Below are positions 52,007 to 59,935 of a stretch of 64,000 nt of DNA, piece by piece. This stretch comes from Streptoalloteichus hindustanus (GTDB lineage: Bacteria; Actinomycetota; Actinomycetes; Mycobacteriales; Pseudonocardiaceae): NCBI RefSeq assembly GCF_900129375.1, contig NZ_FQVN01000004.1, positions 372,001 to 436,000 of the forward strand, in the 5' to 3' direction. The translations under genes were made by a program, and so were the position numbers. Numbering within the stretch: position 1 is the first letter of the stretch; each line of letters begins with the position of its first letter. Below the pieces are notes generated by a model. The model saw only the letters and a program-made list of their open reading frames with translations, was not told the DNA's origin and did no database searches.

Positions 52007-52885
52007 ATGAGTGAGATCTACCGGTCCGAGGCCGGAGCCCGTCTGCTGCGCGAGAGCTACCTCGCGGCGCTGGAGCACTGGCCGGTCGACCACGAGCGTC
52101 TCCGCGTGCCCACCCCCGAGGGGGAGACCTCCGTGATCGTCTGCGGCCCCGCCACCGCTCCGCCCCTGGTGCTGCTGCACGGCTCGGGGAGCAACTCCAC
52201 CGAGTGGATGAGCCGGGTCGCCGACCTCGCGCGGCACTTCCGGGTCCACTCGGTCGACCTGATCGGCGAGCCCGGCCTCAGCGCGCCGTCCCGTCCGCCG
52301 CTGGCGTCCGGCCGGTACCCGGAGTGGGTGGCGGCCGTGCTGGACTTCCTCGGCCTGGAGCGGGTTCGGCTCATGGGCATGTCGTTGGGCGGCTGGGTGG
52401 CGCTGGGCTTCGCCACCCGGTGGCCCGGCAGGGTGGAGCGCCTGGCGCTGGTGTGCCCGGTGGGCGTCGGCAGGCAGAAGAAGGGCTTCCTGCCCAAGGC
52501 GATCCTGCTGAACCTGCTCGGCTCCGCCGGCCAGCGCAGGTCGGTGGCGCTGGCCCTCGGCCCCGCGCTGTCGACCCTGCCGCCGGCGACGGCGGAGATG
52601 GTGGTCGACCAGGTGCTGCTCGTGACGAGGAACTTCCGGCACCGCACCGAGAAGGTGCCCGTGTTCGGCGACGACGCGTTGCGGCGGCTGACCATGCCGG
52701 TCCACGTCATCGCCGGTCAGTGCGACGTCATGCTGGACTCCCGGGAGACCCAGCGGCGGATCGAAGCCGCTGTGCCGCACGCGACGGTGCGACTGCTGCC
52801 GGACGTCGGCCACTTCGTTCCCTTCCAGGCCACCGAGGAGCTGGAGTTCCTGACGGGCACTGGCCGGGAGGCGCGGCGCGCCTGA
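52007..52885 (+). CDS. Alpha/beta hydrolase
   Basis: A 292-residue hydrolase. The ATG at 52007 follows AGGAAGGAG; the open frame to the left is not conserved. The fold contains LVLLHGSGSNSTEWMSRVADLA, VDLIGEPGLSAP, GMSLGGWVALGFA with the nucleophile Ser, HVIAGQCDVML with the acid, and LPDVGHFVPF with the His. It is similar to esterases and C-C hydrolases; the cap (KKGFLPKAILLNLLG) suggests a hydrophobic substrate. It converges with the TetR gene. Confidence 0.88.
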   Translation: MSEIYRSEAGARLLRESYLAALEHWPVDHERLRVPTPEGETSVIVCGPATAPPLVLLHGSGSNSTEWMSRVADLARHFRVHSVDLIGEPGLSAPSRPPLASGRYPEWVAAVLDFLGLERVRLMGMSLGGWVALGFATRWPGRVERLALVCPVGVGRQKKGFLPKAILLNLLGSAGQRRSVALALGPALSTLPPATAEMVVDQVLLVTRNFRHRTEKVPVFGDDALRRLTMPVHVIAGQCDVMLDSRETQRRIEAAVPHATVRLLPDVGHFVPFQATEELEFLTGTGREARRA

Positions 52886-52926
52886 GGCGGCGCGGGGCGC
52901 GCCGGGGCGCGGTCAACGGAGCTGGG

Positions 52927-53460
52927 TCAGCGGGGCCGCAGTCCATTGAGGACGATGGCGAGCCCGGCGGCGAAGGCGTGGTCGCGGTCGGACCTCGCGA
53001 TTCTGTCGATCTTGCGGGCCTGCTCCTCGATGGTGAAACCGTTGACGTAGCTGGTGATCGCGTCCGCGCCGACGTTGGCCTCGTCGGTGGACAGGCCGGT
53101 CTCGCGCAGCACCGCGACCGTCCGCTCGAAGAAGCTCCGGCCGTTGGGTCCCGGGGTGCTCATGGTGGCGATGATCCGCGCGCCGTCGGGGTGGGCGAGC
53201 ATGGCGTCGCGGTGCGCCCCGGCGAGTGCCCGGAGTTTGTCGTCCCAGTCGGCGTCGGGCAGCGGCATGGTGGCCGCCTCGGCGATGATCCGGTCCGCCA
53301 TCGCGTCCAGCAGCGCCTGCTTGCTGGGGTAGTGCCAGTACAGGGCGCCGACGCGGACGCCGAGGCTGGTGGCCAGCCGGCGGGTGGACAGCTCGTCCAG
53401 TCCGACCTCGTCGAGCAGGGTCAGCGCGGCGTCCAGCACCACGGCCTGGGTCAGGGGCAT
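52927..53460 (-). CDS. TetR family repressor (tetracycline-repressor-type C-domain)
   Basis: A 177-residue TetR protein. The HTH is VVLDAALTLLDEVGLDELSTRRLATSLGVRVGALYWHYPSKQALLDAMA. The core RSFFERTVAVLRETGLSTDEANVGADAITSYVNGFTIEEQAR resembles TetR_C_1 domains that bind drugs. The start is the ATG at 53460 (MPLTQAV); the frame upstream is not conserved and would overlap the operators. It is divergent to a flavin monooxygenase, and the gap contains three TTGANC-N3-GNTCAA repeats, so it surely represses itself and the monooxygenase until an inducer binds. Confidence 0.92.
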   Translation of the reverse strand: MPLTQAVVLDAALTLLDEVGLDELSTRRLATSLGVRVGALYWHYPSKQALLDAMADRIIAEAATMPLPDADWDDKLRALAGAHRDAMLAHPDGARIIATMSTPGPNGRSFFERTVAVLRETGLSTDEANVGADAITSYVNGFTIEEQARKIDRIARSDRDHAFAAGLAIVLNGLRPR

Positions 53461-53489
53461 GGGGTCAAGTCCATCACACGCCTTGCTGG

Positions 53490-53539
53490 TTGAACACCGC
53501 TCAAGTAGCTTGAGCACTGTTCAATTGAGCGGCGTTCAA
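53490..53539. promoter_or_regulatory. Triple TetR operator
   Basis: Three 15-bp elements: TTGAACACCGCTCAA (53490-53504), TTGAGCACTGTTCAA (53510-53524) and TTGAGCGGCGTTCAA (53525-53539). Consensus TTGANC-N3-GNTCAA. The first two also form a larger inverted repeat (14 of 16 matches). The third ends just before the ribosome site of the monooxygenase gene. Confidence 0.82.
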
Positions 53540-53549
53540 GGAGTGCGGC

Positions 53550-54644
53550 GTGCGAGTCGTGGTGATCGGCGCGGGACTGGGCGGGCTGTGCCTGGCCCAG
53601 GGGCTTCGGCAGGCCGGGATCGAGGTGGACGTCTACGAGCGGGACCCCGGCGTGCACGCCCGGTTCCAGGGCTACCGGCTCGGGCTGTCCGAGGTCGGGG
53701 CCGAGGCGCTGCGCGGCTGCCTGCCCCACCACCTGCACCCGGTGCTGACGGCGATCACCGGCGAGCTGGCCGGCGACCGCCCGGTGGTGGACCCGCGCCT
53801 GGAGCCCGTCGGCGACCTCGGGCCGACGACCGGGACCGCCGTGGACCGGCACGTCCTGCGGCACCTGCTGCTCGACGGCCTCGACGTGCGCTTCGGCCAC
53901 CAGCTCACCGACCACCAGGTCGGGGAGGACGGCCGGGTGCGCGTCCACTTCGCCCACGGCCAGACCACCACCGCCGACCTGCTGGTCGGCGCGGACGGCA
54001 TCGGCTCGGCCGTGCGGGCCCAGCTCGCCCCGGAGATCCGGCCCGAGGACACCGGGGTCCGGTTCGTGCTCGGCCGCACCCCGCTGACCGACCGGTTCGC
54101 CCGGCTGGTGCCCGGTTTCGGCACCGTGGCCAAGGGATCGGGGCTGACCCTGATGCTGGGCCTGATGCGGTTCCGGGTCCCGCCCCGCCAGGCGGCCCCG
54201 TGGCTGCCGGACACCCCCGACTACGTGCGGTGGGTGGGGATGCCCACCTCGCCGGCCCCGTTGGCGGAGCTGATGCGGGACTGGCACCCGGACCTGCGCG
54301 CGGTGGTCGAGGCCACCGACACCGCGCACAGCGCGCAGCTGTCGATCAGGGTCGTGCGGCCGGGCGCGCGCTGGCCGCTGGGGCCGGTGACCCTGCTCGG
54401 CGACGCGATCCACGCCACCTCACCCAGCGGCGGCAACGGAGCCAACACCGCGCTGCGCGACGCGGACCTGTTGCGCCGCAACCTGATCGCCGTCGCCGCC
54501 CACCGGGGAAACCTGCTCGACGCGGTCGACGACTACGAACGACAGATGATCGACTACGGCGCCGAGGCGGTCGCCCACAGCCTGCGCGCGCTGCCCTCGT
54601 TCGTGCCCACGCCCGGCCCGGAGCCGCTTCCGACCACGCGGTAG
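53550..54644 (+). CDS. FAD-dependent monooxygenase (TetX/PHBH-like)
   Basis: A 364-residue flavoprotein. The GTG at 53550 follows AAGGAG by six bases. RVVVIGAGLGGLCLAQGLRQAGIEVDVYERD is the FAD-binding Rossmann fingerprint (GxGxxG), LLVGADGIGSAVRAQL is the DG motif and VTLLGDAIHATSPSGGNGANTALRDADLL the GD motif. It is related to TetX-like and aromatic hydroxylases, which use NAD(P)H to reduce FAD and hydroxylate the substrate. Under TetR control it is a candidate antibiotic- or xenobiotic-inactivating enzyme. Confidence 0.92.
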   Translation: MRVVVIGAGLGGLCLAQGLRQAGIEVDVYERDPGVHARFQGYRLGLSEVGAEALRGCLPHHLHPVLTAITGELAGDRPVVDPRLEPVGDLGPTTGTAVDRHVLRHLLLDGLDVRFGHQLTDHQVGEDGRVRVHFAHGQTTTADLLVGADGIGSAVRAQLAPEIRPEDTGVRFVLGRTPLTDRFARLVPGFGTVAKGSGLTLMLGLMRFRVPPRQAAPWLPDTPDYVRWVGMPTSPAPLAELMRDWHPDLRAVVEATDTAHSAQLSIRVVRPGARWPLGPVTLLGDAIHATSPSGGNGANTALRDADLLRRNLIAVAAHRGNLLDAVDDYERQMIDYGAEAVAHSLRALPSFVPTPGPEPLPTTR

Positions 54645-54745
54645 CGCCCGCGCGGGCGCGTCCGTCCGAAGGGGAGGCGGCGGTGCACGGCGCAGGGGGT
54701 GGATGGCCGGTCGCCACAAGCGATCCGGCCACCCACCCCCTCCGG

Positions 54746-55918
54746 TCACGCGGTCGAAGCCAGCGACCTCGTCGTGCGCCGGCGGACCAGGTGCGCGGCG
54801 GCGCCGAGAACCAGCGCCAGGACCACCAGCGCGGCGCTGACCCAGAGCGGGGAGCGGTGGCCCAGGCCCGCGCTGATCGTGATCCCGCCCAGCCAGGGGC
54901 CCAGGGCCGCGCCCACGTTGAACGCGGCGGTGGCGAACCCGCCCGCCAGGGTCGGCGCCCCCGGCGCCGCGTAGAGCGCCTGCGAGATCAACGTCGAGCC
55001 GACCCCGAACGCCAACGCGCCCTGAACGCACACGAGCACCACCATCGCCACCGGGCTGCCGGCGGTGAGCGCGAAGACGACCCAGCCGAGCCCCAGCGCC
55101 ACCCCGCCGACCACCAGCAGCGGAACCGGGCGACTGTCGGCCACCCGGCCGCTGACCGCCACGCCGACGAACGACCCCACGCCGAACAGCGCCAACAGGG
55201 CCGGCACCCACAGGGAGTCGAGGCCGGCGACCGTGGTCACCAGCAGCGCGAGGTAGGTGGAGGCGCAGAACGTCGCGCCGTTGACCAGGGCGCCCAGCAG
55301 CAGGGTCACCACCAGCCGGGGGTTGCCCAGCGCCCGCAGTTCGGCGCGCGTGGACGGGGTCGTGGTGTCGGAAGCGCGGTCCGGGACCGAGCGCAGGATC
55401 GCCACGACCGCCGGCGCCGAGACCAGGGCGATCGCCCAGAACGCCGAGCGCCACCCCCACAGCTGGCCCAGCAGCGCGCCGGCGGGAACACCCGCCACGC
55501 AGGCCAGGGTGATGCCGCCGATCAGGACCGAGGTGGCCCGGCCCTTGGCGTCGGGCGGGACCATGCCCGCCGCGGCCGCCAGGGCCACGGCCAGGAACCC
55601 GGCATTGGCCAGGGCGGCGACGATCCGCGTGGCCAGCAGCACCTCGTAGCTGGAGGTGAGCGCGCCGAGGACGTGGACGAGCAGGAAGACGACCAGGAAG
55701 GCCAGCAGCGCGCGGCGCGGCGGCCAGCGCAGGCTCAGCGCCGCCACCAGCGGCGCGCCGAGGACCATTCCGACGGCGAAGGCCGAGGTGAGCGCCCCGG
55801 CGGCCGAGAGGGAGACATTCAGGTCGGTGGCGATGTCGGGCAGCAACCCGGACAGCATGAACTCGGACGTTCCCTGGGCGAAGATCGCCAGTCCGAGGAC
55901 GTAGAGAGCGAACGGCAC
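54746..55918 (-). CDS. MFS drug-efflux transporter (Cmx/CmlR type)
   Basis: A 390-residue MFS protein with twelve membrane helices. I chose the GTG at 55918 (PFALYVLGLAIFAQGTSEFM), because actinobacterial chloramphenicol exporters of the Cmx type start exactly there, with GGAG eight bases upstream; a longer open frame (to 56002) is not conserved. Motif D-like SEFMLSGLLPDIATDLNVS, motif A region SLRWPPRRALL, and motif C region LIGGITLACVAGVPAGALLGQLWGW are present. It likely exports a hydrophobic drug with protons. The promoter region holds a copy of the 15-bp palindrome. Confidence 0.9.
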   Translation of the reverse strand: MPFALYVLGLAIFAQGTSEFMLSGLLPDIATDLNVSLSAAGALTSAFAVGMVLGAPLVAALSLRWPPRRALLAFLVVFLLVHVLGALTSSYEVLLATRIVAALANAGFLAVALAAAAGMVPPDAKGRATSVLIGGITLACVAGVPAGALLGQLWGWRSAFWAIALVSAPAVVAILRSVPDRASDTTTPSTRAELRALGNPRLVVTLLLGALVNGATFCASTYLALLVTTVAGLDSLWVPALLALFGVGSFVGVAVSGRVADSRPVPLLVVGGVALGLGWVVFALTAGSPVAMVVLVCVQGALAFGVGSTLISQALYAAPGAPTLAGGFATAAFNVGAALGPWLGGITISAGLGHRSPLWVSAALVVLALVLGAAAHLVRRRTTRSLASTA

Positions 55919-55986
55919 GATGAGGACTCCGCAACCATCGAGAGGTCGACAGGGCAGGCCGCGGTGAGCGCGCGCACGAACGGAAG

Positions 55987-56001
55987 TGTCGCGTGTGGAC
56001 A
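55987..56001. repeat. 15-bp palindrome, copy 9
   Basis: TGTCGCGTGTGGACA, upstream of the MFS gene. Identical to the copy at 28210-28224. Confidence 0.55.
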
Positions 56002-56150
56002 CACGAGCACCGCGGGGGAGAAGCCGGGCGAGGTCAGGGAAGTGACGTCACCACGGCGGAAACAGCCCGTACGACGGTGATCCGGTGGCGGTCCTCAGCC
56101 AGCGACGCCCACGACCTTCCTCAGGGCGTGGCGGGGCGAGAACGCGGAAG

Positions 56151-56172
56151 AGCCACCGGATGACCGGTGGCT
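56151..56172 (-). terminator. Hairpin after the MocR gene
   Basis: AGCCACCGG (56151-56159) and CCGGTGGCT (56164-56172) close an ATGA loop, about 115 bases after the stop of the minus-strand MocR gene. Confidence 0.5.
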
Positions 56173-56263
56173 AGCGTCTTGACGCCTCGGGGCTGGACAC
56201 GAGCGCAGGCTAGCCGCGCCGCGTTCGTCTCGTCCAGACGTTTACCGCCCGCCTCGCTCCGAG

Positions 56264-56278
56264 CGTCCACTGTGGACC
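56264..56278. repeat. 15-bp palindrome, copy 10
   Basis: CGTCCACTGTGGACC, ten bases beyond the stop of the MocR gene. Confidence 0.5.
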
Positions 56279-56288
56279 CACGGTGGGA

Positions 56289-57716
56289 TCACCCGTCGGC
56301 TCGCCGATCCCCGCAGCGGGCCAGCACGCGGCCGATCAGCCGGGCGCCGTCCGGGAAGCGGTCGGGGTTCGGGCCGGCGTAGTTGAGGCGGACGAACGAG
56401 CCGGAGGGCTCGGCGGGGAACCACCCGCCGCCGGGCGCGATCATCACGCCCTCGGCCTCGCAGTCGTCGGTGAGCCGGTCGAGGTCGGTCGCGTCGGGCA
56501 GCCGGGCCCAGAGGTTCAGGCCGCCGGGGGGAACGTGGTCCAGGTGTGCCTGCGGGACGTGCTCGGCCAGGCTGGCGACGAGCAGATCGCGGCGGGCCCG
56601 CAACTGGTCGCGCAGGGCGCGCAGGTGCGTGCGCCACCCAGGCTGGGTGACGACGTCGAGTGCGGCGGCCTGCAGCAGGCTGCTGACGTACATCCCTTCC
56701 GCCCCGCGGTCGGCCAGGACGCGGTCGCGCGCGGGGCCGCGGGCGACGACGGCGGCGACCCGCAGGGCCGGCGACACGCTCTTGGTCAGCGAGCGCAGGT
56801 AGACGACGTGGCCGGAGTCATCCAGCGCCGCGACCGGCCGCGCGGTGGTGTCGATCCCGAAGTCGTGAGCCCAGTCGTCCTCCACGAGGAAGGCGCCGTG
56901 GGCGCGGACGACGTCGAGGACCCGTTCGACCAGCTCCGGGGACCACTGCGCGCCGGTGGGGTTGGCGTAGTTGGGCTGCGCGTAGAACATGCGCGCCCCG
57001 GTCTCCTCGAAGGCGCGCGCGAGCTCGTCGGGGTCCGGGCCCGCCGCGCCGCTGGGCACGGGGACCACCCGCACGCCGGCCTGCGCCGCGGCGAGGATGG
57101 CGCCCCAGTAGCTGGGCGACTCCATCAGCAGCGGCTGCCCGAAACCCACCAGGGACCGGAAGATCGAACTCAGGCCGCTCTGGCTGCCGGGCAGGACCAC
57201 GACGTCGCGCGGGGCCGGCGGGGTCACGCCGACCGGGGTGGCCTCGGCCAGCTCGTGGGCGAACCAGGCCCGCAACTCCGGCAGCCCGGCGACGTCGGAC
57301 CGGGCCAGCGCCGCGTCGCCGCGGGCGGCCCGCGCGAGCGCGGCGCGCACCAGCCGCTCCGGGAGCAGGTCGCGGTCGGGGTAGCCGGCGTGCAGCACGA
57401 TCGCGTCGGGCGAGCCGCCGCGCATCGCCGTGGACAGGACCGGGATGCGGGCCTGCGGGGCGCGCAGCGCGCCGGTCTGCCACCCGTAGTCGGGCGGGCG
57501 AACGGTCCGCGTGGCCCGGACGAACGTCCCCACGCCGGGGCGGGCCTCGACGAGCCCGAGCGCGCCGAGCGCGTGCATCGCCTTCTGGACCGTGACCGGG
57601 CCGGCGCCGTACTTCGCCATCAGCGCCCGGTTGGACGGCACCCGCGCGCCGGGGGGCGCCTGCGCGATCCACGCGCGTAGATCAGCCACGATCCGCGCGG
57701 TGTTATCGTTGGACAT
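56289..57716 (-). CDS. MocR-type regulator (GntR HTH fused to class I aminotransferase domain)
   Basis: A 475-residue protein. The start is the ATG at 57716 (MSNDNTARIV). Residues 1-75 are a GntR winged helix (VPSNRALMAKYGAGPVTVQKAMHALGALGLVEARPGVGTFV). From about 90 to 470 is a fold-type-I PLP domain: VVLPGSQSGLSSIFRSL, YAQPNYANPTG, VEDDWAHDFG (Asp for the PLP nitrogen) and YLRSLTKSVSPALRVAAVVA with the Schiff-base Lys. MocR proteins sense PLP or amino compounds and control a divergent gene, here an EamA exporter. Operator-like TATCG elements lie around both start codons. Confidence 0.92.
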   Translation of the reverse strand: MSNDNTARIVADLRAWIAQAPPGARVPSNRALMAKYGAGPVTVQKAMHALGALGLVEARPGVGTFVRATRTVRPPDYGWQTGALRAPQARIPVLSTAMRGGSPDAIVLHAGYPDRDLLPERLVRAALARAARGDAALARSDVAGLPELRAWFAHELAEATPVGVTPPAPRDVVVLPGSQSGLSSIFRSLVGFGQPLLMESPSYWGAILAAAQAGVRVVPVPSGAAGPDPDELARAFEETGARMFYAQPNYANPTGAQWSPELVERVLDVVRAHGAFLVEDDWAHDFGIDTTARPVAALDDSGHVVYLRSLTKSVSPALRVAAVVARGPARDRVLADRGAEGMYVSSLLQAAALDVVTQPGWRTHLRALRDQLRARRDLLVASLAEHVPQAHLDHVPPGGLNLWARLPDATDLDRLTDDCEAEGVMIAPGGGWFPAEPSGSFVRLNYAGPNPDRFPDGARLIGRVLARCGDRRADG

Positions 57717-57762
57717 GTCAGGAGACGATAGCGTTACTGGAAATCGCGTGGCGGTGCTATCG
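57702..57762. promoter_or_regulatory. TATCG repeats between the MocR and EamA genes
   Basis: GTTATCG (57702-57708), CGATAGC (57726-57732) and GCTATCG (57756-57762) are related heptamers in direct and inverted orientation. They overlap both start regions and are candidate MocR sites. Confidence 0.5.
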
Positions 57763-58731
57763 CCCTCGCGGGCCGGCCTGTGGTGGGGTCTGCTGGGCGT
57801 GGTGGCGTTCTCGTTCACCGTCCCCTTCACCCGCGTCGCCGTCGGGGGCCTGTCGCCGTTGTTCATCGGCTCGGCGCGCGCCGTCGTCGCGGCGCTGTTG
57901 GCCGCCGCCGCGCTCGTCCTGACCCGGCAGCCCCTGCCGAGGGGGTGGCAGTGGGGGCGGCTGGCCGTGGTCGGCGGCGGGGTCGTCGTCGGTTTCCCGC
58001 TGTTGACCTCCTACGCGCTCACCACCGCGTCGGCCGGCCACGGCGCCGTGGTGATCGCGCTGCTCCCGGCGACCACCGCGGCGATGGCGGTGGCTCGCGG
58101 CAAGGAACGCCCGCCCGCGTCGTTCTGGGTCATGGCGGTGGCCGGCGCCCTCGCCGCGCTGGGATTCGCGTCCCTGCAGGGCGACGGGTTCGGCCGGCTG
58201 AACTGGTCGGACCTGCTGCTGTTCGCCGCGGTCGCCGCCGCGGCGGTCGGCTACGCCGAGGGCGGACTGCTCGCCCGCGAGCTCGGCTCCTGGCAGACGG
58301 TGTCCTGGGCGCTCGTGCTGTCCGCACCCCTCATGATCGCCCTGACGGTGGTGTCGGTGGTCCAGCAGCCGCCGTCGGGCACGCCGGCGCAGTGGGCGGC
58401 GTTCGCCTACCTCGCGGTGGTGAGCATGTTCCTCGGCTTCTTCGCCTGGTACCGCGGGCTGGCCATCGGCCCGATGGCGCAGGTCAGCCAGGTGCAACTG
58501 GTCCAGCCCGTGCTGAACATCGCCTGGGCGGCGCTGCTGCTGCGCGAGGAGCTGACCTGGCCGACCGTCCTCGGCGGCCTCGCCGTCATCGTCTGCGCCG
58601 GCGTCGCCGTGCGCATCCGCCTCGACCGCGACCCGGCGGGCACGGGCGGGCAGAAGCGAGCCGGGCGGACCGACAACGCTGTGGCCAGCGAGAACACCGA
58701 CTCGGCCACGGATCTCCACGCGGTCCGGTAG
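57748..58731 (+). CDS. EamA/DMT-superfamily exporter
   Basis: A 327-residue membrane protein with ten helices in two EamA repeats (LWWGLLGVVAFSFTVPFTRVAV to about residue 145, then LLLFAAVAAAAVGYAEGGLLA to about 300). The C-terminal 35 residues are hydrophilic. I prefer the GTG at 57748 with GGAA upstream; an ATG at 57715 would overlap the divergent MocR start. EamA proteins export amino acids or metabolites, or are sugar/nucleotide transporters. The MocR neighbour suggests an amino compound as inducer and cargo. Confidence 0.88.
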   Translation: MAVLSPSRAGLWWGLLGVVAFSFTVPFTRVAVGGLSPLFIGSARAVVAALLAAAALVLTRQPLPRGWQWGRLAVVGGGVVVGFPLLTSYALTTASAGHGAVVIALLPATTAAMAVARGKERPPASFWVMAVAGALAALGFASLQGDGFGRLNWSDLLLFAAVAAAAVGYAEGGLLARELGSWQTVSWALVLSAPLMIALTVVSVVQQPPSGTPAQWAAFAYLAVVSMFLGFFAWYRGLAIGPMAQVSQVQLVQPVLNIAWAALLLREELTWPTVLGGLAVIVCAGVAVRIRLDRDPAGTGGQKRAGRTDNAVASENTDSATDLHAVR

Positions 58732-58874
58732 CGGTGCTCCCGCCCGGGTCGCGGTGACCACACGCCGCGACCCGGGCAGGACTGGGGGCCCGGGACGCGG
58801 GTGTGGTCGTCCTCATACTCGGTCCACTTTGACCTTCCCACATATGTGAATGTTTGAGCATGGTCGTACCAGCG

Positions 58875-58889
58875 AGTCCACAGAGGACA
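58875..58889. repeat. 15-bp palindrome, copy 11
   Basis: AGTCCACAGAGGACA, just before the GAGGAGG ribosome site of the deacetylase-like gene. Confidence 0.45.
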
Positions 58890-58903
58890 CGAGGAGGACC
58901 GTG

Positions 58904-59776
58904 ATGGACAACCAGCTCTTCGACTACAGCCCGATCACCGAGCGCGCGCCGATCCAGTGGCCCGGTGGCGCCCGGGTCGCCTTCTACCTCGGCGTCAACG
59001 TCGAGCACTACCAGGTGGACCAGCCCTCGACCAGCATCTTCGCCGGAACCGCCGGGCTGGCGCCCGACCCGCTCAACTACGGCTGGCGCGACTACGGCCC
59101 CCGGGTGGGCATCTGGCGGCTGATCGACACCCTGGACCGGCACGGCCTGCGCGCCAGCGTGCTGCTCAACTCCGAGGTGACCCGCCACAACCCGCAGATC
59201 ATCGAGGCGGGCACGGCCAGGGACTGGGCGTGGATCGCCCACGGCCGGGACAACTCCACCTTCCAGGCGGACATGACCGTCGAGGAGGAGCGCGCCTACC
59301 TGACCGACGTCGTGGAGACCATCGAGAAGGCCACCGGCCGGCGACCCCGGGGCTGGATGGGCCCGGCGCTCACCGAGACGTTCCAGACCCCGGCGCTGCT
59401 GGCCGAACTCGGCCTGAACTACGTTCTGGACTGGTGCAACGACGACCAGCCCTACCGGCTCAACGTGCCCGGCATGCTCAGCGTGCCCTACGGCATCGAG
59501 CTCAACGACATCAGCCTGTTCGTGGGCAAGAGCCTCAGCGGCCCGGACTTCGTCCAGATCGTCAAGGACCAGCTCGACCAGCTCTACGCCGACTCCGCCG
59601 ACAGCGGCCGGGTCATGGCGCTGGCCGTGCACCCCTTCGTGATCAACCAGCCGTTCCGGCACAAGTACCTGGACCAGGCGCTGGAGTACGTCGTGAACCA
59701 CCCCGGGGTGTGGCTGACGACCAGCGACGAGATCGCCGAGCACTACGCCAGGACCACCACCGCGCCCTCGGCGTGA
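58904..59776 (+). CDS. Polysaccharide deacetylase / PuuE-type hydrolase
   Basis: A 290-residue NodB-homology protein. The ATG at 58904 follows GAGGAGG. It contains RVAFYLGVNVEHYQ, GPRVGIWRLIDTLDRHGLRASVLLNSEVTRHNPQI, WIAHGRDNSTFQADMTVEEERAYLTDVVETIEKATGRRPRGWMGPAL, and GRVMALAVHPFVINQPFRHKYL. This is the cofactor-free allantoinase (PuuE) or related arm rather than a cell-wall chitin deacetylase; no signal peptide is present. The reaction is likely hydrolysis of an amide or ureide ring. A very strong terminator follows. Confidence 0.85.
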   Translation: MDNQLFDYSPITERAPIQWPGGARVAFYLGVNVEHYQVDQPSTSIFAGTAGLAPDPLNYGWRDYGPRVGIWRLIDTLDRHGLRASVLLNSEVTRHNPQIIEAGTARDWAWIAHGRDNSTFQADMTVEEERAYLTDVVETIEKATGRRPRGWMGPALTETFQTPALLAELGLNYVLDWCNDDQPYRLNVPGMLSVPYGIELNDISLFVGKSLSGPDFVQIVKDQLDQLYADSADSGRVMALAVHPFVINQPFRHKYLDQALEYVVNHPGVWLTTSDEIAEHYARTTTAPSA

Positions 59777-59804
59777 CCGCCGGCGCCCCGGCACCTTTTC
59801 TCAC

Positions 59805-59845
59805 AGTCGTCTCGCTTCCGTCACAGTGACGGAAGCGAGACGACT
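59805..59845. terminator. Perfect 20-bp-arm hairpin terminator
   Basis: The arms (59805-59824 and 59826-59845) are perfect complements around a single A. It lies between the convergent deacetylase-like and DGQHR genes, so it can stop both. Confidence 0.85.
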
Positions 59846-59880
59846 TTCCAGATCCCGCCTCAACTGCAACGGGTCTATGA

Positions 59881-59918
59881 CGAACGGCGCGCCGTTCCGA
59901 CAGGAGGCGCGCCGTTCG
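59881..59918. terminator. Second hairpin between convergent genes
   Basis: CGAACGGCGCGCC (59881-59893) pairs perfectly with 59906-59918 around 12 bases, 18 bases beyond the stop of the DGQHR gene. Confidence 0.7.
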
Positions 59919-59935
59919 CACCGTTGCTCCCCTTG

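Larger units (their letters stand above)
55919..56288. other. 370-base gap with two palindromes and a hairpin
   Basis: Between the MFS start and the MocR stop, both minus strand. It contains palindrome copies at 55987-56001 and 56264-56278 and a terminator-like hairpin at 56151-56172. No gene is seen. The MFS promoter should be here. Confidence 0.5.

Noticed and set aside
53369-56080. Plus-strand open frame of about 900 codons over the monooxygenase and MFS genes
   Set aside because: Arg/Gly/Gln-rich antisense or shifted shadow; spans two unrelated real genes.
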